64,000 nt of DNA from Actinobacillus indolicus (GTDB taxonomy: Bacteria > Pseudomonadota > Gammaproteobacteria > Enterobacterales > Pasteurellaceae). Position 1 is the first letter of the stretch; each line of letters begins with the position of its first letter. A program made the translations under genes and the position numbers. The notes beneath the pieces were generated by a model. It was not told the DNA's origin, made no database searches, and worked only from the letters and a program-made list of their open reading frames with translations. Of this stretch, positions 52,292 through 59,849 are shown piece after piece. The stretch is taken from assembly GCF_004519515.1 (NCBI RefSeq), contig NZ_CP038145.1, positions 248,001-312,000 on the forward strand, written 5' to 3'.

Positions 52292-54025
52292 TTATAATTC
52301 TGTACCTAAACCGATATAAAATTGAACACCTTTTTGATTATTAGGCGATCTTACAGGTGTCGCTAAATCAAATTTAATCGCTCCGATTGGCGATGCCCAA
52401 CGCACGCCAATCCCCACACCGGAGTGTAAATCTTTTGTACTAAAACGTGTTGAGGCTAAACCTGTATCATAGAATATTGCGCCCCACCAACTCGGATAGA
52501 CTTGGTATTGATACTCTACACTTCCTGTCGCTAAATGCGATCCGCCTACGAGCTTTCCATCTGCATTTCTAGGTGAAATATCTTTATAACCAAAGCCACG
52601 AACACTCATATCGCCCCCCGCAAAATAGCGTAGTGCTGGCGGAATACGTTCAAATTCGCTCGCTTTCAAATAGCCAACTTCTGCTCTTGCAACAAAACGG
52701 TGATTATCAAAATAAGTTCTCACCCATGCTGTTGAGGCTTTAATGCTATAAAAACTGACATCCGAAAGTATCGCTTTTGTCCCCCAGTTCACCGTGATTT
52801 TTTGAGAATCGCCCCATAAAGGGAAACGGTTTCCATCGGTACGAGTACGGTTCATGGATGCCGTAGGGTAAAATAAAAAAGTTTTATATTTATCGTTTGC
52901 TTGCTCAAATGAGTCATAGCGCGATTTTAAACCGAGAGAAAATGCCCAACCTGTTTCATGATTCCAAAAACGTTGAAATCCTAAATGCGCGCCCGTAAAT
53001 TTGGTGTCATTCTGATTTTCTCGCTCAATCCCACCTGAAATCTGATGATAGTAGTTCAGTGGATGTGCTTTTACAGGGATCTTATAACCTAACTCAATGC
53101 TCTGCTCTGGTTGAGAAAAATAGCTATTCATCTCCAAGCTATGACCGCGGCTGTTGATCCAAGGTTTAATCCAGTTAAGTTGTAAACGTGGTCCTACATC
53201 TGTGGCATAGCCAATACCAATTTCTACATCATTTTTCTTTTTAGGCATGACGAGCACATTGAGATCCACTTCTTTCTTCTCTTCATTTATCTCAGGCTCT
53301 ACCAAGACTGAAGCAAACCAATTACTCGAAGAAAAATCACTAGATAATTTAGAGAGATCATTAATATAGTAAAAATCCCCCTGTTTAATTCTCAATATAT
53401 TTTCAAGGTAATCTTCTCGAATTTGGCTACCCGTAAAACCAATTTTGCCATAACGATAACGTTCACCACTTTGATAGCCTAAACGCCAGTCGGCAACGTG
53501 TTCTTTAGGATAAACTTCTAAACGATGATACAACCATTCCCCATCAAAATAGCCTTTTGATTGGGCAATTTTCTCAATACTCGATTTAAAGTTATCGTAG
53601 GTTTCATGGTTCAAAATCGTGCCCGCAGGCGGAATATCCTTTGTGAGTAATTTTTTAATATCTTCATCTTGCTCTGCTTGCCCTGTAATGACGACATCAC
53701 GCTCATCTAGTTTCACCGGTTTATCCAACTGAACAGATAATGTCAGTAAATCTTTAGCAGGTGATTTTCTTGGCGTAAGCTGAAAATGATATTGGGTGTT
53801 GTAATATCCTTTTGCACGTAACGCTTTATCAACGGTCTCTTGTACAAGATATTGGTATCGTTCTGAACCGTCCGCATCATCACTATTTAATTGAGAAAGA
53901 TAGATTCTCACGTTTTCTTCAAGATCAGACTGTTTAATGCCTTCTACTTTTAATTCCACTGTTTGCTCTGCATAAGCAAAAGTCGTCAAGAAAAACAGCG
54001 AGAGATAAGATAATTTTGTTTTCAT
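52292..54025 (-). CDS. tamA: Translocation and assembly module protein TamA
   Basis: A 577-residue Omp85-family outer-membrane protein: signal peptide (ending F-A-Y-A near residue 19), three POTRA domains (to about 260) and a 16-strand barrel. The lid-locking V-R-G-F motif is present (M-S-V-R-G-F-G-Y) and the C-terminus is Y-I-G-L-G-T-E-L. It partners with TamB downstream and acts beside BAM. It is the first gene of the tamA-tamB-cydD-cydC cluster, so the promoter should lie in the short gap 54026-54064 or upstream of yibQ. Confidence 0.95.
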   Translation of the reverse strand: MKTKLSYLSLFFLTTFAYAEQTVELKVEGIKQSDLEENVRIYLSQLNSDDADGSERYQYLVQETVDKALRAKGYYNTQYHFQLTPRKSPAKDLLTLSVQLDKPVKLDERDVVITGQAEQDEDIKKLLTKDIPPAGTILNHETYDNFKSSIEKIAQSKGYFDGEWLYHRLEVYPKEHVADWRLGYQSGERYRYGKIGFTGSQIREDYLENILRIKQGDFYYINDLSKLSSDFSSSNWFASVLVEPEINEEKKEVDLNVLVMPKKKNDVEIGIGYATDVGPRLQLNWIKPWINSRGHSLEMNSYFSQPEQSIELGYKIPVKAHPLNYYHQISGGIERENQNDTKFTGAHLGFQRFWNHETGWAFSLGLKSRYDSFEQANDKYKTFLFYPTASMNRTRTDGNRFPLWGDSQKITVNWGTKAILSDVSFYSIKASTAWVRTYFDNHRFVARAEVGYLKASEFERIPPALRYFAGGDMSVRGFGYKDISPRNADGKLVGGSHLATGSVEYQYQVYPSWWGAIFYDTGLASTRFSTKDLHSGVGIGVRWASPIGAIKFDLATPVRSPNNQKGVQFYIGLGTEL

Positions 54026-54064
54026 TTTTACTCTATTTTTCAGTATACATTTTACGCTTGCTGA

Positions 54065-54916
54065 TTAATCCTTCGGCACACCACGTAATAAAGGCACAAC
54101 TTGGTAAGGCGCTTTTGATGTTAATGCTGGCTCTATATCAAATAACATAATAAATGGTTTAACGGGTTCACTTTCATCACCATTCCATAACTCATGCAAA
54201 CTCACCAACTGTATATCCGCGGGTAAATTGGCAATGCCATTTTCCAATACTTCAACACTATTTTTTCGCGGGTGTCCTATCATTACTGCTACACCATGCT
54301 TACGTGCATAATGAATCGCATTACTAAATTGTCGCTGAACATCATTAAATTCATCACTATCATCTAAAAAGATATGACGTTCTAAGGCTTTAATACCGTA
54401 TTCTTTAGCCGTTTTATATGCCACACTATTTCCTGCGGTTTTACTGTCTAAAAAAGCCAAATTTTGTTGAGACAACGATTTCATTAAATACTGCATAGTC
54501 TGCTTATCGGTGGTGGCTTTACTTCCCATGTGATTATTTAAGCCTATCGCATTGGGTACTTGCATCTGTGCATTTTTAATCAATGTTGCAATTTGTGTTT
54601 CATTCATTCCAACTAATAAAGCCCCTGCTTCAATAGATTGGCGCGTTTGCGGTTCCATCGGTAAATGAATCAAAACATCACGTTGTTGTTCAAAAGCTTT
54701 ATTCGCTCTTGCTGTGGCATAGGGAGCAACGGGGATAATAGCAACAGACACTTCTTTCGGCAGTGCATAAATCGCACTGTCTTCTTTAGCGCGATAGCCA
54801 ATATCATCAATCACAATGGCTAGTTTTCCAGCTTCAGCAAGCGGTGAGATCAACCATAAAATTTGCAAAAAAAGCCAAGGAATAGACCGCTTGTTACGCC
54901 ATTTGTTCATCATCAT
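54065..54916 (-). CDS. yibQ: Divergent polysaccharide deacetylase family protein YibQ
   Basis: A 283-residue periplasmic protein with an N-terminal signal (to about residue 30, ending L-A-E-A-G). The K-L-A-I-V-I-D-D-I-G-Y opening and D-S-K-T, N-N-H-M-G-S and G-H-P-R-K motifs belong to the divergent polysaccharide deacetylase group (DUF610). Its reaction is not established; location suggests a murein role. The TAATG overlap with the envC stop implies coupled translation; several ATGs follow (54916, 54913, 54910), so the exact start is uncertain. Confidence 0.85.
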   Translation of the reverse strand: MMMNKWRNKRSIPWLFLQILWLISPLAEAGKLAIVIDDIGYRAKEDSAIYALPKEVSVAIIPVAPYATARANKAFEQQRDVLIHLPMEPQTRQSIEAGALLVGMNETQIATLIKNAQMQVPNAIGLNNHMGSKATTDKQTMQYLMKSLSQQNLAFLDSKTAGNSVAYKTAKEYGIKALERHIFLDDSDEFNDVQRQFSNAIHYARKHGVAVMIGHPRKNSVEVLENGIANLPADIQLVSLHELWNGDESEPVKPFIMLFDIEPALTSKAPYQVVPLLRGVPKD

Positions 54917-56109
54917 TACTGTACCCATTTCAATGGATTGACGGCCACACCTTTACGGCGAATTTCAAAATAGAGCGCAGAACGGCTTTGCCCCCCTGAA
55001 TTACCCACGCTAGCGATAGTTTGTCCAGCCTGAACGCGAGCGCCTTTTCTAACTGAAACGGATTGGTTATAACCATAGAGCGACATATCACCATTGCCGT
55101 GATCCACCACGACAACTTGACCATAGCCTTGCAGCCAATCCGCCAAAATGACACGTCCTGCTGCAATTGCTTTGACCGCCGCCCCCGCACTTGCTTGAAT
55201 CACCACGCCATTCCATTTCAATTCTCCCATTTGGGTTGAACCAAAACGATTCACAATTTTGCCTGAAACAGGCATTGCATATTTCCCAGAGCCTAAACCG
55301 CTCCCTGCTCTGACTTGTTGTTTTTCTTGCTCAGTGGCTTTACGTTTTTCTTGAGTATTGGTTTTTTGTTCTAACTTAGCAATCTCTTGTTTTTCTTGCT
55401 GAGTTGCTTCATTACTTGCTTTGGTTAGTTGATCCCGTAGGGAATTTTCATTAGCTTTTAAGGCATCTAATCGGCTTTGATCTTGCTCTAAGGTTTTATC
55501 AATAGAACGGATCGTGCTTTCCCTTTCATTTTTCACTTTTTGCAGATCTTTTTCCTGTTTTTTCTGCTCAGAAAGCTGTGTTTGTTGCCCTTTTTGCTGA
55601 CCTTGTAACTCATCTCGACGCGCTTTTAATTCAGCTTGAGTACGACGAAGATCATAAATGGCATCAATCCTAACTTGATTAATATGCTCATAATACGCCC
55701 CCATACGATCTGCGTTTTTGGCATCTTCAGATAAAAGTCTTTCTAAAACGGAAGGATGAATCCCTGAACGATAGGCAGAATCTAATTGCTCTTTTAATTT
55801 CTCTTTTTGCTCTTTTTCTTGTTTTTCTAACCGCTTAATCTCTTGTTCGGTACGTTTAATCGCTTGACGAGTTTCAGCCAAAGTCATTTCAGTCTGTTTT
55901 AAATTATTCAGCACTTTACCCATTTCAATCTCTTGATTTTTTAAGGTTGACTGTAATGAATCCCGTTTTTTCTTTTGTTCGTTAATTTTGCTTTGTTGTT
56001 GCTGAATTTTTTGCTGAATTTTGGATAAATCATTAGCCACTACGTCAGCAATAAGCGTAGTCACACTATAAATTGATATGATAAGAGCAAGTTGTTTAAT
56101 AGCTTTCAC
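54916..56109 (-). CDS. envC: Murein hydrolase activator EnvC
   Basis: A 397-residue periplasmic activator of the division amidases AmiA/AmiB. A signal peptide (to about residue 25, ending A-D-V-V-A) precedes a long Lys/Gln/Glu-rich coiled coil (about 30-260) and a C-terminal LytM (M23-like) domain. That domain lacks the zinc ligands of true M23 peptidases (V-V-D-H-G-N-G-D-M-S-L-Y-G-Y-N replaces the H-x-H site), as in E. coli EnvC, so it activates rather than cuts. The start is a GTG at 56109 with AAGGAA 5 bases upstream. It is the first gene of an envC-yibQ pair. Confidence 0.93.
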   Translation of the reverse strand: MKAIKQLALIISIYSVTTLIADVVANDLSKIQQKIQQQQSKINEQKKKRDSLQSTLKNQEIEMGKVLNNLKQTEMTLAETRQAIKRTEQEIKRLEKQEKEQKEKLKEQLDSAYRSGIHPSVLERLLSEDAKNADRMGAYYEHINQVRIDAIYDLRRTQAELKARRDELQGQQKGQQTQLSEQKKQEKDLQKVKNERESTIRSIDKTLEQDQSRLDALKANENSLRDQLTKASNEATQQEKQEIAKLEQKTNTQEKRKATEQEKQQVRAGSGLGSGKYAMPVSGKIVNRFGSTQMGELKWNGVVIQASAGAAVKAIAAGRVILADWLQGYGQVVVVDHGNGDMSLYGYNQSVSVRKGARVQAGQTIASVGNSGGQSRSALYFEIRRKGVAVNPLKWVQ

Positions 56110-56194
56110 GAAAGTTCCTTATCCAAATCAGTGAGTTAATCATAAACTCGTTATTCTAATCTGTAATGAAGCAAATAACCATGTTTTTAAAAAT

Positions 56195-56226
56195 AAAAGG
56201 CTGTTGAATTTTATCAACAGCCTTTT
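56195..56226. terminator. Terminator after fadD
   Basis: Perfect 13-bp stem (56195-56207 / 56214-56226) with a 6-nt loop and A/T flanks, 28 bases beyond the fadD stop. Confidence 0.88.
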
Positions 56227-56253
56227 TCTATCAATAAGAATAAACAAAACAGA

Positions 56254-57966
56254 CTACTCTTCTTTATTCACTTTACGTTTAGTTTGTTCTTTTACTCGAG
56301 CAACTTCTTCATCTCTTAATACTCGGCGGAGAATTTTACCAATATTACTTTTTGGTAGTTCATCACGGAATTCAATCTCACGAGGGATTTTATAGCCAGT
56401 CAAATGTTGGCGACAGTGATTTCGTAGTTCTTCACGGGTTAAACTTTCATCTTTTTTCGTGACAAAGACTTTGATACTTTCGCCAGATATTTCACTTGGA
56501 ATACCAACTACGACAACTTCATTCACTTTGGGATGGAGTGCGACCACATCTTCAATTTCATTTGGATAAACATTAAAGCCAGAGACAATAATCATATCTT
56601 TTTTGCGATCAACGATACGTAAATTAAGATCTTGCCCCATTTCTACAATATCGCCCGTTGCCATCCAGCCATCTTTCAATACATCGGCTGTATCTTCAGG
56701 ACGCTGCCAGTAACCTTGCATCACTTGTGGGCCTTTAACCCAAAGCTCACCACGCTCTCCCATTGGCACATCATTTCCTGCATCATCGACAATACGAATA
56801 TCTGTGTTTGGTACCGGTACACCGATTGAACCAGAATACTCCACAGAGTCATTACGCGTTGCGGCAATTAATGGCGAACACTCGGTCATACCATAGCCTT
56901 CAATAATATGGTTTCCTGTAGTTTTATGCCAACGTTCTGCGACTGCTCGCTGAATCGCCGCACCACCGCCAACAGATAATTTTAAATTTGAAAAATCCAC
57001 TTCTTTAAACTGTGAATTATTCAACAACGCATTAAATAACGTATTCACACCTGTAATGGCGATAACAGGATATTTTTTCAATTCTTTTACAAACCCAGGA
57101 ATATCCCTTGGATTAGTGATAAGTAATGCTGTAATACCTAACTCAATAAATAATAAGCAGTTTACCGTTAACGCAAAGACATGATAAAGCGGTAGTGCAA
57201 TAACCGCAATTGGCTCTCTGGTTTGTTTCGTTAATGGATAAGCCACCCATTTTGCTTGAATGATATTCGCCACCACATTACGATGGCTAAGCATAGCCCC
57301 TTTCGCCACCCCCGTAGTACCGCCCGTATATTGTAAAAAGGCTAAGTCATCTGCCTGAATAATCGGTTTAACATATTGTCTCTGTTTACCGATACTTAAG
57401 GCTTCACGAAAACTTACTGCATGAGGTAATTTATATTTTGGTACCAGCTTTTTAATATACTTCACCACAAAATTGACTAACGTACGCTTACCAAATGAAA
57501 GCTGATCGCCCATACGGGTTAAAATCACATGCTTCACATCCGTATTAAATACTACTTTTTCTAAGGTTGCCGCAAAATTAGAAACCACCACGATCGCTTT
57601 AGCGCCACTATCATTTAACTGATGTTCTAATTCTCTTGGCGTATAAAGTGGGTTCACATTGACCACAACTAACCCTGCGCGCAATGCCCCAAATAATGCA
57701 ATCGGATATTGCAATAAATTTGGCATCATTAGAGCAATACGTTCCCCTTTCTCAAGACGTAATTCATTTTGTAAATAGGCAGCGAATGAACGGCTACGTT
57801 CTTCTAATTTACGGAACGTCAAAATCTGCCCCATATTAATATATGCAGGCATATCTGGATGGCGTTGAACTGCTTTTTCAAACATCTCCACTAATGAGCT
57901 ATATTGATCAACATTTAATGTTCGTGCAGCATTTGGTGGATAGTTCTCAAACCAAATCTTTTCCAT
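56254..57966 (-). CDS. fadD: Long-chain fatty acid-CoA ligase
   Basis: A 570-residue AMP-forming acyl-CoA synthetase (E. coli FadD 561). The ATP/AMP motif is Y-T-G-G-T-T-G-V-A-K-G-A, the FACS motif D-G-W-M-A-T-G-D-I is present, and the C-terminal lysine region is P-K-S-N-I-G-K-I-L-R-R. It activates exogenous or recycled fatty acids at the inner membrane. It stands directly after rseC (11 bases) and may be read from the rseB promoter. Confidence 0.94.
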   Translation of the reverse strand: MEKIWFENYPPNAARTLNVDQYSSLVEMFEKAVQRHPDMPAYINMGQILTFRKLEERSRSFAAYLQNELRLEKGERIALMMPNLLQYPIALFGALRAGLVVVNVNPLYTPRELEHQLNDSGAKAIVVVSNFAATLEKVVFNTDVKHVILTRMGDQLSFGKRTLVNFVVKYIKKLVPKYKLPHAVSFREALSIGKQRQYVKPIIQADDLAFLQYTGGTTGVAKGAMLSHRNVVANIIQAKWVAYPLTKQTREPIAVIALPLYHVFALTVNCLLFIELGITALLITNPRDIPGFVKELKKYPVIAITGVNTLFNALLNNSQFKEVDFSNLKLSVGGGAAIQRAVAERWHKTTGNHIIEGYGMTECSPLIAATRNDSVEYSGSIGVPVPNTDIRIVDDAGNDVPMGERGELWVKGPQVMQGYWQRPEDTADVLKDGWMATGDIVEMGQDLNLRIVDRKKDMIIVSGFNVYPNEIEDVVALHPKVNEVVVVGIPSEISGESIKVFVTKKDESLTREELRNHCRQHLTGYKIPREIEFRDELPKSNIGKILRRVLRDEEVARVKEQTKRKVNKEE

Positions 57967-57977
57967 TTATATCTCCT

Positions 57978-58406
57978 TTAGATTTTTCGTAAAAACACAG
58001 GAATAAATTGTGCCTGTGATTTTTTGGAAACCGTTTTCTTCACCCATAAAAATGTGAGTGCGGTTGCAATAAAAATACCTAACGCAACCCATAATTCATT
58101 TTGAATCCACTGAGATAGCACTAATGCAGATATGATTAACGCAATCAGTGGAATCACATAAAGCCAAAATACGCTCAATAATAAGCTTTGCTCAGCTAAT
58201 CCAATTTCAATTTTATCACCAATTTGGAGTGGTGTTTCAACGGATAATTCAAATTGCGGAGCAAATTTTTCACCTGCTAAAGCCGACAACGCTTTTGTAC
58301 CACAACTCTGATTTGCTACACAGCTACCACAGCCTGCTTTTGCTTGACATTGGACTAATGCCACACCATTTTGATAGCCAATCACCGTGGCTTGTTCAAT
58401 CATCAT
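57978..58406 (-). CDS. rseC: Sigma-E regulator RseC / MucC family protein
   Basis: A 142-residue inner-membrane protein with the RseC layout: a cytoplasmic cysteine cluster C-Q-A-K-A-G-C-G-S-C then C-G (four cysteines), a beta-rich region, and two membrane spans (about residues 75-120). Its role in sigma-E or SoxR reduction is not fixed. Its ATG overlaps the rseB stop (ATGA), so rseB and rseC are coupled. rpoE and rseA are not in the window. Confidence 0.88.
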   Translation of the reverse strand: MMIEQATVIGYQNGVALVQCQAKAGCGSCVANQSCGTKALSALAGEKFAPQFELSVETPLQIGDKIEIGLAEQSLLLSVFWLYVIPLIALIISALVLSQWIQNELWVALGIFIATALTFLWVKKTVSKKSQAQFIPVFLRKI

Positions 58407-59368
58407 GGATTTTCTCCCGTAGAAGCAAGCTGAATCTGTTGTACAATATGGCGTGCAGAAGCCACAGGAATTTCACCGACAATAATCACATCTTGTTCAC
58501 CTATCGTTTGGCTATAAATACCCGTTTTCCCTTCTCGCCAAAACTGTCCATCAAAACTTACGCCTTTATTTTGAACAATATAAACCGTAAATGAGAACAG
58601 TCCATCGCTATACAGTTGACTTTCTACTTGTTCATCTAATAATACTTCCGATAAACGCTGACGTCCCATCGCGAGTGGCTTGAACCCTGTTGGTATCCAT
58701 TTCAAATGCCACCCTAGTGGTAACTGTTCTTCTTGCTCTTTGGCTGTAATTAGTGTTGGCAAGATCAATGTTCTAATCGGCTCTACAATATATAACAGTT
58801 GTTCGTCTTCCACAGATTGAATGACTCGGAACAACTCCAACACATTTTGATCACGGTCGAGTAACTGGCTTTGAAGTAATAAATGATTGTCTTCATCTAT
58901 CCACACAAGATACTGATAGCGAAAGTCATCCTGTGGCACAATGCGGATTACTCGAGCGATATGATCTGCAACTCTTGATTTCCCCGCATCAACAAAGATA
59001 TATCCCGTTAATTGCTCAAAATCCGTGTGAATTACACTCGGTAAATTATCTAAAATGCGAGAAGTTTGTAAGCTAAACGGCTGATAATCCCCAAAATACC
59101 CCACGGTATCTTCTCGTAAAATCATCTCTTCTCTTGTTGCATCTAAATGTAACAACTGCGCATATTCTTTACCATTATCATTGGCATGGCGATAACGAAA
59201 AGAAAGTACATCTTCCCCAGACTGCAAAATATAAAGCTGTTCATAATTCAATGTTTTATGTGCTTTTGTCATTGCCTTTAAATAATCCAAAGGGGAACTC
59301 AGCTCTGCCCAAACAGGCATCGCCCAAAACAGCATAAACAACATGATAAAGCGAGAAGATTTTTTCAT
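58403..59368 (-). CDS. rseB: Sigma-E negative regulator RseB
   Basis: A 321-residue periplasmic protein that binds mis-assembled outer-membrane intermediates and protects the anti-sigma factor RseA. Signal peptide M-K-K-S-S-R...A-M-P-V-W-A-E; then a MucB/RseB domain (V-S-F-R-Y-R-like F-R-Y-R-H near 65) and a C-terminal small domain. The start at 59368 follows the family; the open frame runs back to 59464. Start codon has only a weak ribosome site. It is the first gene here of rseB-rseC, without rpoE-rseA upstream; a lipoprotein gene precedes it. Confidence 0.9.
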   Translation of the reverse strand: MKKSSRFIMLFMLFWAMPVWAELSSPLDYLKAMTKAHKTLNYEQLYILQSGEDVLSFRYRHANDNGKEYAQLLHLDATREEMILREDTVGYFGDYQPFSLQTSRILDNLPSVIHTDFEQLTGYIFVDAGKSRVADHIARVIRIVPQDDFRYQYLVWIDEDNHLLLQSQLLDRDQNVLELFRVIQSVEDEQLLYIVEPIRTLILPTLITAKEQEEQLPLGWHLKWIPTGFKPLAMGRQRLSEVLLDEQVESQLYSDGLFSFTVYIVQNKGVSFDGQFWREGKTGIYSQTIGEQDVIIVGEIPVASARHIVQQIQLASTGENP

Positions 59369-59386
59369 TCGTATCCATTCCGTGTT

Positions 59387-59395
59387 ACAAGCGGT
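59387..59395 (+). repeat. DNA uptake signal core upstream of rseB
   Basis: Exact ACAAGCGGT, 19 bases before the rseB start codon. Confidence 0.8.
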
Positions 59396-59445
59396 GAGAT
59401 TGTAACAAAATTTTACAAAATATCCGAGATGCGATGTAATCCAGC

Positions 59446-59832
59446 TTACCAACAGGCATAACAAAAGCGACCAAACCCAAAGCCAAAACGCATATCATCA
59501 TAATGCATACGCATATATTCAAGTTCTTCTTGTGCTTTATGATTTTCTAATGCCAATTTATAGCACGCTTGGAAAACAGGATTGTTGACTTTTTCCGCAT
59601 AACGTTTTTCAAAATCGACTTGCTCTTTTTCTGTACGGTTTAACGGTGGATTAAATTGCTCGTGAATTAATTCTGCTGTTTCTAAATCGCACTGTTTTGC
59701 TAATTTAACTTGTAACGCTTGCTCTGCTCGAACTCGTTTAGCTTCTCGCTCCGCTTTCTGTTCAGGGGTAATGGCACAAGATGCTAAAATAACACTTAAA
59801 GATAAAATTACCGTTGATTTTAATAGTTTCAT
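59446..59832 (-). CDS. Lipoprotein of unknown function
   Basis: A 128-residue protein with a clear lipoprotein signal (M-K-L-L-K-S-T-V-I-L-S...L-A-S-C at about residue 19), followed by a Lys/Glu/Arg-rich helical segment (to about 75) and a glycine/aromatic C-terminus R-F-G-F-G-F-G-R-F-C-Y-A-C-W. I recognise no family. It lies 17 bases after glnE and just before rseB, between a nitrogen enzyme and the stress circuit. The two C-terminal cysteines could form a disulfide. Confidence 0.75.
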   Translation of the reverse strand: MKLLKSTVILSLSVILASCAITPEQKAEREAKRVRAEQALQVKLAKQCDLETAELIHEQFNPPLNRTEKEQVDFEKRYAEKVNNPVFQACYKLALENHKAQEELEYMRMHYDDMRFGFGFGRFCYACW

Positions 59833-59849
59833 ACAATGTCCTTATACGA

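Noticed and set aside
54916..56109. Active M23 zinc endopeptidase
   Set aside because: The histidine and aspartate ligands are missing; this matches EnvC activators.
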